From positions 434,001 to 498,000 of the forward strand of contig NZ_JAYKGJ010000001.1 in the NCBI RefSeq assembly GCF_036860695.1: 64,000 nucleotides of DNA. Direction: 5' to 3'. Numbering within the stretch: the first letter of the stretch is position 1; each line of letters opens with the position of its first letter. A model generated the notes under the pieces. The model had not been told where the DNA came from. It saw nothing but the letters and a program-made list of their open reading frames with translations, and searched no databases. Below, piece after piece: positions 18,650-28,194 of this stretch. Source of the stretch: Rosettibacter firmus. Its GTDB lineage: Bacteria; Bacteroidota; Ignavibacteria; Ignavibacteriales; Melioribacteraceae. Made by a program: the position numbers and the translations under genes.

Positions 18650-20593
18650 ATGATTGATATAAAAAACTTATCGATTCAATTTACAGGTGAAAATTTATTT
18701 GAAAATGTTAATCTTAAAATAGGTAAACATGATAAGATAGCTCTTGTGGGATCTAATGGTAAAGGGAAATCAACTTTTTTGAAATTGATTTATGGTCTTG
18801 AAAAACCTGAGAGCGGTGAAATAATTAAACAAAAAGGAATTAGAATTGGTTATCTCCCGCAGGATTTAATTTCATTTCACAGCAAAACACTTTTCGACGA
18901 AGTAAAATCTTCTATAATTGAATTAAAATCGATAAACGAAAAAGAAAAAGATATTCTTTCTGCGTTGAATTCAAATAACATTTCTGAAGATGATCGCATA
19001 GAATTAATTGAAACACTCGGTGAATTACATTATCAAAAAGAAAATCTTGATTTTTATAATGTAGAATCAAAAATAAAGAAAATACTTATAGGATTAGGTT
19101 TTGAAGAAAAAGATTTTGGAAGATTAACAGATGAATTTTCTGGTGGCTGGCAGATGAGAATCCAGCTTGCTAAAATTTTACTTGGTGATAACGATGTAAT
19201 TCTACTTGATGAACCAACAAACCATCTTGATATTGATACACTCACATGGTTAGAAGATTTCTTAATTAATTACAAAGGTGCATTAATTATTGTTTCGCAC
19301 GATAGAGATTTTATTAATAAAGTTACCAGCAAAACTCTCGAAATATTTAATAAACAAATTAATTTTTTCCCTGGTACTTACGATCAATATCTCAGTTTCA
19401 AAAAAGAAAGAGAAATAAAACTAAGAGCAATTGAAAAAAATCGAGAGAAAAAGATAAAGGAAATTGAAAAATTTATAGAAAGGTTCAGATACAAGGCAAC
19501 AAAAGCACGTCAGGTACAGAGTAGAATTAAACAAATTAATAAACTTGAAACAATAGAAATATTAGAAGAAGAGAAAAAAATTGAAATAAAATTCCCCGAG
19601 CCTCCTAAAAGTGGAGCTATTCCATTAGAATTAATCAATGTTTCTAAATGTTACAACAATAATGAAGTCCTAAAAGACATTAATATAAAAATTGAACGTG
19701 GAGAAAAAATTGCAATAGTTGGTCCAAATGGAGCCGGTAAAACTACATTAGCAAAAATTATCGGGAATAAAATTGATATAACTTCTGGCAAAGTTATTTA
19801 TGGATACAATACATTAATTTCTTATTACGAACAAGAAGTAGCAGATAGCTTGAATCCAGATTTAGATTTAATTGATACACTCGAAGAAATTAATGATGAA
19901 TTAACTCCAGGTCAAATCAGAAATTTACTTGGAGCTTTTCTTTTTTCTGGTGATGATGTTTTCAAAAAAGTAAAAGTTCTTTCTGGTGGCGAAAAAAGTA
20001 GAATTGCTTTAGCTCGACTTTTATTAACAAAAAGTAACTTAATTATTTTAGATGAGCCTACAAATCATTTAGATTATAACTCAAAAGAAATTTTGCAAAA
20101 AGCTCTCGTTGATTTTACAGGGACATTAATTATAGTTTCACACGACATCGATTTTCTAAAACCCATTGTAAATAAGGTTTACGAAATAAGAAATCACAAA
20201 CTCAAAGTGTATTATGGTGGAATTGAATATTATCTTCAAAAAAGAAATGAAGAATCAGAAATTGAAAATTCTGAGTCCCCACAAATCACAAATAAAGCAT
20301 CACGCAAAGAACAGAAAAGAATTGAAGCTGAATTAAGACAAAAAAAGTATAACAACACTAAAGATTTAAGAAAACAGTTAGAACTCTGTGAAAGTGAAAT
20401 TATTAAATTAGAAAATTTAAAGACCCAACTCGAAAATGATTTAACAAAGTATGAAATATTTAGCAATCCAACACTGGCAAAAGAAAAAAATAATGAATAT
20501 GAAAAAATAAAAATATTATTAAATAACGAATATAAGAGATGGGAAGATTTAAATAATCTATTAGAAGAGATCGAAAAACAATTTAGAATATAA
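18650..20593 (+). CDS. ABC-F family ATPase (ribosome-associated)
   Basis: This 647-aa soluble protein has two ABC domains and no membrane segments. The first Walker A is VGSNGKGKSTFLK (about residues 34-46), with signature DEFSGGWQMRIQLAKILL and Walker B VILLDEPTNHLDID. The P-site tRNA-interaction-motif-like linker is highly charged (REKKIKEIEKFIERFRYKAT with KARQVQSRIKQI). The second domain has VGPNGAGKTTLAK, LSGGEKSRIALARLLLTKS and IILDEPTNHLDYN. A C-terminal coiled coil covers about 560-647. Relatives (Uup, EttA, YdiF/YfmR) act on ribosomes or DNA structures; the exact subfamily is uncertain. Its end is 11 bp from the convergent ROK gene. Confidence 0.93.
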   Translation: MIDIKNLSIQFTGENLFENVNLKIGKHDKIALVGSNGKGKSTFLKLIYGLEKPESGEIIKQKGIRIGYLPQDLISFHSKTLFDEVKSSIIELKSINEKEKDILSALNSNNISEDDRIELIETLGELHYQKENLDFYNVESKIKKILIGLGFEEKDFGRLTDEFSGGWQMRIQLAKILLGDNDVILLDEPTNHLDIDTLTWLEDFLINYKGALIIVSHDRDFINKVTSKTLEIFNKQINFFPGTYDQYLSFKKEREIKLRAIEKNREKKIKEIEKFIERFRYKATKARQVQSRIKQINKLETIEILEEEKKIEIKFPEPPKSGAIPLELINVSKCYNNNEVLKDINIKIERGEKIAIVGPNGAGKTTLAKIIGNKIDITSGKVIYGYNTLISYYEQEVADSLNPDLDLIDTLEEINDELTPGQIRNLLGAFLFSGDDVFKKVKVLSGGEKSRIALARLLLTKSNLIILDEPTNHLDYNSKEILQKALVDFTGTLIIVSHDIDFLKPIVNKVYEIRNHKLKVYYGGIEYYLQKRNEESEIENSESPQITNKASRKEQKRIEAELRQKKYNNTKDLRKQLELCESEIIKLENLKTQLENDLTKYEIFSNPTLAKEKNNEYEKIKILLNNEYKRWEDLNNLLEEIEKQFRI

Positions 20594-20604
20594 TATTAAG
20601 TTCA

Positions 20605-21576
20605 TTATTTACCAGGTAATAATTCTTCCGAAAGTGATATACCACCATACAATGCTGCATCATCACCTAATTTAGTTGCTACAAGTTTCGTTTCTTTTCC
20701 ACAATCTACAATTACAGAATTATGAAATGCTTCTTTTATTAAAGGCATCATAAAATCTTGCAATGCTTCAATAACACCTCCACCAAATACAATTGTATCA
20801 AAGTTTAGAAAAGTAGTTAAACTGCCAATTACTGTTCCAATAACTTCACAAGCTTTAGAAACGTGTTTAACTGTCAGAAGATCATTCTGTTCAACAGCAT
20901 AAGCAAGATCTTTACTTTTTATAGGTTTACCAGTAGATATTAATTCACTCAATAAACTTTTTTTCCCTTTTTTTATTTCTTTTTTAATTGCTTTTACAAT
21001 TGCTAACCTGCTTGCTGTTAATTCAAATGTCTTTAATGTTTTCTTTGAAGAAAAGTAACCTTTTTTATTAACAAGCATATGACCAATTTCTCCAGCATAA
21101 AATGTAGAACCACGATATAACTGACCATTAAAGAATAAAGCACTCCCTATCCCGGTTCCAATAAAAACAATCAACATATTTTTAACATTATCATCAAACT
21201 CAAATTTTTTAATCCCGAGTCCTGCAAGATTAACATCATTTTCTACTAATATTGGAATAGAAAGATGTTTAGAAAGTGCATTTTTTATGTTATAATTCTG
21301 AATACCTAAATTAGGAGCATTAGAAATAAAACCTGTAAAAGGATTAACAGTTCCTGGCACGCCTATACAAATTGCTTTAATATTTTTTTGCATTAACTTA
21401 TTTTTAGAAATCAAATCATTAACTGAATTTGAAATCAGGTTTGTTAATCCATCTGTTCCATTATTAATTTCAGTTGGGACTTTTAATCTGTCAACAATTT
21501 TATTCTGGCTATCGATAAGTGCAGAAAGAATTTTTGTACCACCTAAATCAATTGAGATTAAAAAACTTTTATCCAT
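20605..21576 (-). CDS. ROK family sugar kinase lacking the usual zinc motif
   Basis: This encodes 323 aa with AGAGGAG before the ATG. The N-terminal phosphate-binding motif SIDLGGTKILSALID and the ROK signature region FIGTGIGSALFFNGQLYRGS with GEIGHML (catalytic-site H) are present, as is VFGGGVIE near the C-terminus. ROK kinases usually have CxCGxxGCxE after GHM. Here that stretch reads NKKGYFSSKKTLKTFELTAS and has no cysteine, so the structural zinc site is absent. Sugar specificity (glucose, N-acetylglucosamine or other) cannot be called. It is convergent with the ABC-F gene and divergent from bshC. Confidence 0.88.
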   Translation of the reverse strand: MDKSFLISIDLGGTKILSALIDSQNKIVDRLKVPTEINNGTDGLTNLISNSVNDLISKNKLMQKNIKAICIGVPGTVNPFTGFISNAPNLGIQNYNIKNALSKHLSIPILVENDVNLAGLGIKKFEFDDNVKNMLIVFIGTGIGSALFFNGQLYRGSTFYAGEIGHMLVNKKGYFSSKKTLKTFELTASRLAIVKAIKKEIKKGKKSLLSELISTGKPIKSKDLAYAVEQNDLLTVKHVSKACEVIGTVIGSLTTFLNFDTIVFGGGVIEALQDFMMPLIKEAFHNSVIVDCGKETKLVATKLGDDAALYGGISLSEELLPGK

Positions 21577-21743
21577 TAGCTCCTCTTAAAAATATTAAAT
21601 TTCAGTGTAACTAAAATTTTATTAAATTGTTATAAAGTTTAAATAAATTATTTTACATACAAGAAAAGTTATTATTTACTTTCAAATATAAATGTAATTC
21701 TATGGAAAGGTAAATTATTTTTAAATAACAAATGGAGTTTTGA

Positions 21744-23369
21744 ATGTATATAAACTATTCTGATATTCCCGGTTATCAAAATTTATTTCTCGATTATATT
21801 TACGAATTTGATAATGTAAAAAAATTCTATAGAAATAATTTTCGTGATATTGAGTCGTACGAAAAATTATTTAATGAATTAGAAAATTATAACCGTCCTC
21901 ACCGTACAGAATTAGCTAACTTAATAAAAAAACAGTATCAAAATATTAAAATATCCAAACAAACTGAATCAAATATCGAAGCACTTTATTCCAACAAAAC
22001 CTTTGTGGTATGCACAGGACAACAATTAGGAATTTTTGGCGGGCCTCTTTATACAATTTATAAAACTATTACTGCAATTAAACTTTCAAATTACTTAAAA
22101 GAGCGATACGAAAATTATCAGTTTGTCCCGGTTTTCTGGCTCGAAGGAGATGACCACGATTTTGAAGAAGTGAGAAAAATAACATTAATTAATAATAACA
22201 ACGATATAATCACTCTAAAATATAACGATGGACTTGAAGAAGAAATTAATCGTGGTAGTATAGGCCATAAATTTTTTGACAACAACCTGGAGAATATATA
22301 TAAAGAAATTGAGATAAATATTAGAGAAACAGAATTCAAAAATTCTATAATAGAATTTTTAAAAGCATTTTATAAACCCAATACAACTTTTTTAGATGCA
22401 TTTAAAAATCTAATGATAAAGCTATTCGATGAGTATGGATTAATAGTCTTTAATCCGCTTGAACCAGAGATAAAAAAATTATTATCACCAATTTTTTCAG
22501 AAGAAATTATAAACTACAGAAATCATACTTTAGAACTTGTAGATAGGAGTGCTGAACTCGAAGAAATTTATCACGCTCAGGTAAAAGTTAAACCTATTAA
22601 TTTATTTTATATAGATAATAATGAGAGATTATTAATTGAACCTGTTGACGATGAATATCGATTAAAAGGGAGAAGAAAAAGATTCACAAAAGAAGAATTA
22701 TTAAATCAACTCAACCAAAATCCTGAAAAATTCAGTCCAAATGTTTTACTTAGACCAATATGCCAGGATTATCTATTCCCTACTGCATTTTATGTAGCCG
22801 GGCCATCGGAGATTAGCTATTTTGCACAGCTAACACCACTTTATAAAATTTATAATATTATTCCACCAATTATTTATCCACGTGCTTCTGCTACAATTGT
22901 AGAAAAAAATATTAAAACAGTTCTTGAAAAATATAACTTGGATTTTATCAATCTTTTTACAAGCGAAGATGAACTGATAACAAAAATCGTAAATCAAAAT
23001 TCTAACATCGATATAAATAAATTATTTGAAGATACACTGAATAATCTTGAACAATTAATGTCACTATTAAGAGAAAATTTAGTTAAAGTTGATAAATCAT
23101 TATCCGATATAACAAATAAAACCAAGATCAGAATGGAAGAAAATTTATCTTACTTGAAAAATAAAGCACAGGAATTAGAAAAAAGTAAACACGAAATAAC
23201 TATACGCCAGATTACAAAAGTGCGAAATATTATTTACCCAAATAATAACTTACAGGAAAGAGAACTAAACTTTATATATTTTGCAAATAAATATGGTTTT
23301 GATATTCTAAAATGGATTTATAACGAATTAGCAATTAACAAATTTGAGCATCAGATTTTAGAATTATAG
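21744..23369 (+). CDS. bshC: Putative cysteine ligase BshC (bacillithiol synthesis)
   Basis: This encodes 541 aa, the family length, with GGAG before the ATG. BshC is assigned to the last step of bacillithiol synthesis, adding cysteine to glucosamine-malate. Family motifs: VVCTGQQLGIFGGPLYTIYK (nucleotide-fold start, about residues 86-105), FVPVFWLEGDDHDFEEVRKI, VLLRPICQDYLFPTAFYVAG, GPSEISYFAQLTPLYKI, and a long coiled coil at about 425-490. No bshA or bshB is in the window. The 3' end overlaps the convergent aroA by 19 bp. Confidence 0.95.
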   Translation: MYINYSDIPGYQNLFLDYIYEFDNVKKFYRNNFRDIESYEKLFNELENYNRPHRTELANLIKKQYQNIKISKQTESNIEALYSNKTFVVCTGQQLGIFGGPLYTIYKTITAIKLSNYLKERYENYQFVPVFWLEGDDHDFEEVRKITLINNNNDIITLKYNDGLEEEINRGSIGHKFFDNNLENIYKEIEINIRETEFKNSIIEFLKAFYKPNTTFLDAFKNLMIKLFDEYGLIVFNPLEPEIKKLLSPIFSEEIINYRNHTLELVDRSAELEEIYHAQVKVKPINLFYIDNNERLLIEPVDDEYRLKGRRKRFTKEELLNQLNQNPEKFSPNVLLRPICQDYLFPTAFYVAGPSEISYFAQLTPLYKIYNIIPPIIYPRASATIVEKNIKTVLEKYNLDFINLFTSEDELITKIVNQNSNIDINKLFEDTLNNLEQLMSLLRENLVKVDKSLSDITNKTKIRMEENLSYLKNKAQELEKSKHEITIRQITKVRNIIYPNNNLQERELNFIYFANKYGFDILKWIYNELAINKFEHQILEL

Positions 23370-24643
23370 CCTAATGCTGCCAATTGATTTAAAAATTCTG
23401 GATTAGATACAGATACGCACTCAAAATTATTTATATCACCTCCTTCTTCAAGCAGCATTGACATAACTGCAAAAGCCATTGCAATTCTATGATCACCATA
23501 ACTTTCAAATACAGGCTTTTTTACATTTACTTTTCCATATACTTCAAATCCATCCTCAAATTCGTTAACATTCAAGCCAGCATTTTTAAAATTAGTACAC
23601 AAAGCTTTTATGCGATCAGATTCTTTTACTCTAAGTTCCTTAGCATTTGTTATTTTAAATTTCCCATCTGCAAATACTCCAGCAATTGAAAGAACTGGAA
23701 TTTCATCAATTATATTTGGGATCAATTCAACAGGAATATCAACATTCTTTAAATCACTGCTCATAATTCTTATATCACCTTTCTTTTCTCCATTTTCAAT
23801 TAATTCATTTTCGATAAAAATTTTGCCACCCATTGATTTCAATACACTAAGGATACCAGTTCTCGTTTCGTTAAGAGAAACATTTTCAATAAGAATATTT
23901 GAATCTTTAGATAGCAAACCCAGTACAATAAAAAATGCTGCTGTTGATATATCTGCAGGTACAGTAATATCAATACAAGTTGGATAATTTTTCTTGGATA
24001 CAAAAATTTTTGTCCCTTCATCTGATATTTCAGTTTTAAGTCCAAGTAATTTTTCTGTATGATTTCTTGTAGGAACTGGCTCTATAATTATCGATTCATC
24101 CTCAAGATGAAGAGCTGATAATATAATTGCACTTTTAACCTGAGCACTTGCAACTTTCATTTTATAATTAATAGGATGTAATTTGTTTGAAGGCTTGATT
24201 ATCAGTGGTAATGTTCCTTTCTCTGATGCAATTATATCTGCTCCCATAGAATTGAGTGGTTCTACAACTCTCATCATTGGTCTTTTGGAAAGTGATTCGT
24301 CACCAGTAATTATTGATTCAAAACTCTGTGCACATAATAATCCACTTAATAATCTTGCTGTAGTACCTGAATTACCAGCATATAATTCACCATCTGGCTT
24401 TAAGAAATTTTTAAATCCTCTTCCTTCAATAATAATTTTATCTTCATCATATTTAAATTGAACACCAAGCTTTTTAAAACATGATATAGTAGACTTAACA
24501 TCATCAGCATTAGAACAATTTTTAACAATCGATTTCCCCTCTGCCATAGAAGAGAACATTATTGCTCTATGAGATATTGATTTATCTCCTGGTAGATACA
24601 ATTGACCATAAAGATTTTCTACATAATGAAAATTCTGAATCAT
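23351..24643 (-). CDS. aroA: 3-phosphoshikimate 1-carboxyvinyltransferase (EPSP synthase)
   Basis: This encodes 430 aa from an ATG that overlaps the trmH stop as ATGA; a GTG four codons earlier is less likely. The enzyme joins PEP and shikimate 3-phosphate in aromatic amino acid synthesis. Motifs: LYLPGDKSISHRAIMFSSMA, YAGNSGTTARLLSGLLCAQS, SLSKRPMMRVVEPLNSMGA, ASAQVKSAIILSAL, the AKELRVKESDRIKAL segment and ESYGDHRIAMAFAVMS. It is the last gene of the overlapping ymdB-like-folD-deoC-hicB-trmH-aroA operon. Confidence 0.97.
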   Translation of the reverse strand: MIQNFHYVENLYGQLYLPGDKSISHRAIMFSSMAEGKSIVKNCSNADDVKSTISCFKKLGVQFKYDEDKIIIEGRGFKNFLKPDGELYAGNSGTTARLLSGLLCAQSFESIITGDESLSKRPMMRVVEPLNSMGADIIASEKGTLPLIIKPSNKLHPINYKMKVASAQVKSAIILSALHLEDESIIIEPVPTRNHTEKLLGLKTEISDEGTKIFVSKKNYPTCIDITVPADISTAAFFIVLGLLSKDSNILIENVSLNETRTGILSVLKSMGGKIFIENELIENGEKKGDIRIMSSDLKNVDIPVELIPNIIDEIPVLSIAGVFADGKFKITNAKELRVKESDRIKALCTNFKNAGLNVNEFEDGFEVYGKVNVKKPVFESYGDHRIAMAFAVMSMLLEEGGDINNFECVSVSNPEFLNQLAALGYNSKI

Positions 24644-25230
24644 TTTTGACACCATTTATCTATTAATTCATTAAGTTCATTCTCGTTTAATTCAGATTTC
24701 TCATACATACCAGCTAAAGTTCTTTGACGTTGACACTCATATAATGTAACAGCTGCAGCTACAGATACATTCAAACTTTGAACCATTCCACGCATTGGGA
24801 TATAAAACAATTCATCAGCAAGCATTTTTAATTCGTCAGATATACCACGATGTTCATTACCAAAAACCAATGCAATTTTTTTTGTAAAGTCTATTTCATA
24901 CAAATTTTTAGCACTTTTATCAAGATAGCTTGCATAAATTGTAAAACCTTCATTTTTTAATGATTGAATACACTCATTAACATTATCAAATTTCTCTATA
25001 TCAATCCATTTATTTGCCGAAGCTGAAGTAACTTTACTTATTTTAGGGAAAGTTTCTTTTGTATATAATAAAGTAATCTTAGGTACACCTACTGCATCAC
25101 ATGTTCTAAAAATTGCACTAACATTATGTGCATCATGAATATTTTCAATTACAACTCTTAATGAAAATTGTCTTGCAGTAGCAGCTGCTGTAATTTTTTT
25201 TAGTCTCTCAGGTGTTCTGAATCTTTTCAT
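24640..25230 (-). CDS. trmH: TrmH/SpoU family RNA 2'-O-methyltransferase
   Basis: This 196-aa SPOUT enzyme probably methylates G18 of tRNA. Motif 1 is VVIENIHDAHNVSAIFRTCD with the conserved Asn and Arg, motif 2 is ALVFGNEHRGISDELKMLAD, and motif 3 is IPMRGMVQSLNVSVAAAVTL. The N-terminus (RTPERLKKITAAATARQFS) and the C-terminal extension after the knot resemble TrmH rather than RlmB, but the assignment between these SpoU subgroups is not certain. The ATG overlaps the upstream hicB-like stop by 4 bp, and its stop overlaps aroA, so translation is coupled on both sides. Confidence 0.88.
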   Translation of the reverse strand: MKRFRTPERLKKITAAATARQFSLRVVIENIHDAHNVSAIFRTCDAVGVPKITLLYTKETFPKISKVTSASANKWIDIEKFDNVNECIQSLKNEGFTIYASYLDKSAKNLYEIDFTKKIALVFGNEHRGISDELKMLADELFYIPMRGMVQSLNVSVAAAVTLYECQRQRTLAGMYEKSELNENELNELIDKWCQK

Positions 25231-25457
25231 TGATTCTTATCGAATATAATTTTATACACAATTTTATTCCCTTCTTTTCGAGCTTTATCAATTTTTAATT
25301 TTAGATTTGATTCTGCCTGAATATAGAATTTAAAAAGTTCAATGGTTTTGTTTATAGCTTCTTCTTCGATGTGAGCCCAGCTTTCGCAACCTTTTAAAGA
25401 AGGTATTTCGGCTGTAAATCCGTCATCAGTTTTTGTAACAATTAAATCTAAAACCAC
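25227..25457 (-). CDS. HicB-like small protein, no toxin partner visible
   Basis: This encodes 76 aa with a GTG start that shares a base with the deoC stop. The sequence has the HicB N-terminal fold pattern: LIVTKTDDGFTAEIPSLKGC, then a helix with AHIEEEAINKTIELFKFYIQ. In toxin-antitoxin pairs HicB neutralises the HicA RNase. Here there is no HicA-like frame on either side and no DNA-binding C-terminal domain, as the tail is only about 20 residues after the fold. It is tightly embedded between deoC and trmH, which suggests a domesticated, non-toxin role. Function unknown. Confidence 0.7.
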   Translation of the reverse strand: MVLDLIVTKTDDGFTAEIPSLKGCESWAHIEEEAINKTIELFKFYIQAESNLKLKIDKARKEGNKIVYKIIFDKNQ

Positions 25458-26323
25458 TAGTAACCACCTGATTGAGATTCACCTTTTACTATTTTAACAC
25501 TTGCACTTGCTCCTATTCTATCTGCACCACTTTTAATCATCAAACGAGCATCTTCTGCTGTTCTTATTCCTCCAGAAGCTTTTACACCCACAGAAGAACC
25601 AACAACATATTTCATTAAAGCAACATCGCTGGCGGTTGCACCTCCTTTACTAAAGCCAGTAGAAGTTTTTACGAAATCTGCTTTTGCTTCTTTGCTTATC
25701 AAGCACGCAATTACTTTTTCTTCATCAGTTAATAGAGCAGTTTCAATAATTACCTTGCATATTCCTTTATGCTTTTTAGTAACCAATACAACTTGATTAA
25801 TATCATTAAAAACATATTGATACTCTTTTTGTTTAAGCATTCCAACATTAATCACCATATCAATTTCCTGTGCACCATTTTGAAGTGCCTGTTCAGCTTC
25901 AAATCTTTTTACCTCTGTTGTTGTTGCTCCCAAAGGGAAACCAACTACAGTACAGACTTTTACATCAGAATTTTTTAATAAATCTCTGCATAATGTTACA
26001 TAACATGGATTAACACATACAGAAGCAAATCCATAAGTTTTAGCTTCTTCACATAATTTTTTAATTTCATCTGGAGTAGCTTCTGGTTTTAATAGCGTAT
26101 GATCAATCATCTTTGCAATATCTCGATTTGTCAATTCATCACCAATGCCTGGACCTGCTGCAATTCTTTCTGCTCCATTTTCGATTATATTTTTAACTGC
26201 AGTTGGCTGATCGATTACATTTCTTTCCCAACCAGCACAGGTTCCTTCTTTACAATAAAAGTCCTGTAAAGCTTTTTCTATTAACACTTGAGAAATTATT
26301 TTTTCAATTAATGATGTATCCAT
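25457..26323 (-). CDS. deoC: Deoxyribose-phosphate aldolase with N-terminal extension, possible BMC cargo
   Basis: This encodes 288 aa against about 220 for ordinary DeoC. The aldolase interconverts deoxyribose 5-phosphate with glyceraldehyde 3-phosphate and acetaldehyde. The core starts near residue 66 ([20 protein letters not shown]) and has [61 protein letters not shown], the Schiff-base lysine in [16 protein letters not shown], and [20 protein letters not shown]. The extra about 65 residues open with a helix, [20 protein letters not shown], whose alternating hydrophobic pattern resembles BMC encapsulation peptides, followed by a CKEGTCAGW linker. DeoC is a core enzyme of sugar-phosphate-utilising BMCs, and BMC shell genes lie about 8 kb away. 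Cargo status is inference. The start overlaps folD by 20 bp. Confidence 0.92.
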   Translation of the reverse strand: MDTSLIEKIISQVLIEKALQDFYCKEGTCAGWERNVIDQPTAVKNIIENGAERIAAGPGIGDELTNRDIAKMIDHTLLKPEATPDEIKKLCEEAKTYGFASVCVNPCYVTLCRDLLKNSDVKVCTVVGFPLGATTTEVKRFEAEQALQNGAQEIDMVINVGMLKQKEYQYVFNDINQVVLVTKKHKGICKVIIETALLTDEEKVIACLISKEAKADFVKTSTGFSKGGATASDVALMKYVVGSSVGVKASGGIRTAEDARLMIKSGADRIGASASVKIVKGESQSGGY

Positions 26324-27209
26324 AGTTTTTTTCTAAAGATTTTATAAAAGCTAAAAAAGTATTTTTCAAAAGCATAGCTATTGTCATTGGTCCAACACCA
26401 CCTGGAACGGGAGTAATATATGATGCTACTTTTTCTACTTCATCAAATTTTACATCACCAACTATTCTGTAACCCTTTTTCGAATTTTTATCTTCTATTC
26501 TATTAATCCCAACATCAATCACTACCACTCCTTCTTTCACCATATCAGATGTTATAAAATTTTCTTTACCAATTGCAGCAATTAAAATATCTGCATCTTT
26601 TGTATATCTGTTTAAATCTTTTGCAGCTGAATGACAAATTGTTACAATTGCATTCGCTCCATCTTTCTTTTGTAATAACATATTGGCAATAGGTTTACCT
26701 ACAATATTGCTTCTGCCAACTACAACAACATGTTTACCTTTTGTTTCAATTGAATATCTTTTAAGTAATTCAACTATGCCATAAGGAGTACAAGGATAAA
26801 AAGTATCGTTACCTATTACAAGATTACCAACATTAACAGGATGAAAACCATCAACATCTTTCGAAGGTAAAATTGTTTCTATGATTTTCTGCTCACTAAT
26901 ATGTCCAGGCAGAGGTAATTGAACTAAAATTCCATGATAATTATCATCATGGTTATATTGATTTACAATATTTATTAAATCTTCTTCACTAATATTAGAT
27001 GATAGTTTTTCTACTTTAGAATTCATACCTATTTCATTGCAAGCTTTACTTTTAGATGAAACATATAATTGAGAAGCTGGATTATCACCAACAAGTATAG
27101 CTACAAGACCAGGTACTTTACCAGTTTTATCTTTTACTTCCTGTATTTTTAATTTTAATTCTTTTTTAATTTCTTCTGAGATTTTTTTACCATCGATTAA
27201 TATAGCCAT
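26304..27209 (-). CDS. folD: Bifunctional methylenetetrahydrofolate dehydrogenase/cyclohydrolase
   Basis: This encodes 301 aa starting at the ATG of [19 protein letters not shown], one base after the ymdB-like stop; eight further codons upstream are in frame but unnecessary. FolD makes 10-formyl-THF from methylene-THF with NADP. Motifs: [33 protein letters not shown] (catalytic Lys region), [68 protein letters not shown], and [16 protein letters not shown]-type [20 protein letters not shown] at the end. The downstream deoC begins inside its last 20 bases. Confidence 0.97.
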   Translation of the reverse strand: MAILIDGKKISEEIKKELKLKIQEVKDKTGKVPGLVAILVGDNPASQLYVSSKSKACNEIGMNSKVEKLSSNISEEDLINIVNQYNHDDNYHGILVQLPLPGHISEQKIIETILPSKDVDGFHPVNVGNLVIGNDTFYPCTPYGIVELLKRYSIETKGKHVVVVGRSNIVGKPIANMLLQKKDGANAIVTICHSAAKDLNRYTKDADILIAAIGKENFITSDMVKEGVVVIDVGINRIEDKNSKKGYRIVGDVKFDEVEKVASYITPVPGGVGPMTIAMLLKNTFLAFIKSLEKNYGYIIN

Positions 27210-27210
27210 T

Positions 27211-28014
27211 TTATCGCTCAACTTTTTTTTCAAAATCCGGGAAAAAAATTCTTTCTATTTCTTTTGTTCTACCATTATTAGAATCAATCCTTAAAAAAAC
27301 TCCACATAAGTGAACATTATCAACAGCCGGCTGGTATTTTTGAGGAGTTTGATACAGAAACCGATTTATTGCCGCATCTGTTTTCATACCAATAACAGAA
27401 TCATAAGGACCTGTCATTCCACAATCAGTAATATAACCAGTTCCTTTAGGAAAGATTCTTTCGTCTGCTGTTTGCACGTGAGTATGAGTACCAATAATAG
27501 CGGAAACTTTTCCATCTAAATAATTAACAAGAGCAACTTTTTCTGCTGTAGCTTCGGCATGAAAATCTATAATTATTACATTTGTTTCCTGCTTAATTTT
27601 AGGAATTATCCAATCACTTGTTCTAAATGGGCAATCAATTGCAGCCATAAATGCTCTTCCTTGCAAATTAATTACTCCCACTTTTCCTTTTGGAGTTTCT
27701 AATATAAAATATCCATTCCCAAAAGTTCCTTTTGGATAATTGAGTGGTCGTAAAACTCTTGGATCTTTTTTAAGAAATTCTTGAGATTGATGTTTATCCC
27801 AGGTATGATTCCCACCAGTAATAACATTCACACCAAGTTCAAAAAGAATTTTGGCTTCTTTTTCGGTGCAACCTTTACCATCAGATACATTTTCACCATT
27901 AACAATAGTAACATCAGCTCTATACTTTTTTTGTAATGATGGGAGCCACATGTTTACTATGTTTAATCCTGGTTGACCTACTATATCTCCAATAAAAAGT
28001 ATGTTTATATCCAT
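27211..28014 (-). CDS. YmdB-like metallophosphoesterase (TIGR00282 family)
   Basis: This encodes 267 aa, the normal length. It has the binuclear metallophosphoesterase motifs ILFIGDIVGQPG, IVNGENVSDGKG, VITGGNHTWDKHQ, VINLQGRAFM, VIIIDFHAEATAEKVALVNY, VSAIIGTHTHVQTADERIFP and TDCGMTGPYDSVIGM. Bacillus YmdB is a 2',3'-cyclic nucleotide phosphodiesterase affecting RNA decay and multicellular behaviour. Whether this member shares that role is not shown. It is the first gene of the six-gene overlapping operon with folD and aroA. Confidence 0.92.
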   Translation of the reverse strand: MDINILFIGDIVGQPGLNIVNMWLPSLQKKYRADVTIVNGENVSDGKGCTEKEAKILFELGVNVITGGNHTWDKHQSQEFLKKDPRVLRPLNYPKGTFGNGYFILETPKGKVGVINLQGRAFMAAIDCPFRTSDWIIPKIKQETNVIIIDFHAEATAEKVALVNYLDGKVSAIIGTHTHVQTADERIFPKGTGYITDCGMTGPYDSVIGMKTDAAINRFLYQTPQKYQPAVDNVHLCGVFLRIDSNNGRTKEIERIFFPDFEKKVER

Positions 28015-28135
28015 ATCTAAAACTTTTAATAAGAAATATATTGAAAATGGAAAGAATAACGAAATTACTATGTAAATAAAGAAAAAAAATTTTGTAAGAA
28101 TTAATATCGATTCATTAATTATTTTGTTTTATTCT

Positions 28136-28144
28136 TGTTATAAT
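28136..28144 (+). promoter_or_regulatory. Extended -10 promoter upstream of the DnaQ-UvrC-like gene
   Basis: TG-T-TATAAT is a complete extended -10 box, about 50 nt before the chosen ATG. No good -35 is present. The same TTGTTATAAT string occurs on the minus strand near 1632-1640. Confidence 0.4.
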
Positions 28145-28194
28145 CTCTAATTAAATAAGTGTTTATTAAATTTGTCAATAAAAAAATTATAACT

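Noticed and set aside
25227-25457. Active HicAB toxin-antitoxin pair
   Set aside because: No HicA-like frame is present on either strand next to it.
28159-28194. GTG start for the DnaQ-UvrC-like gene
   Set aside because: No SD, and the added residues (FIKFVNKKIIT) are not part of the exonuclease domain; the ATG at 28195 is adequate.
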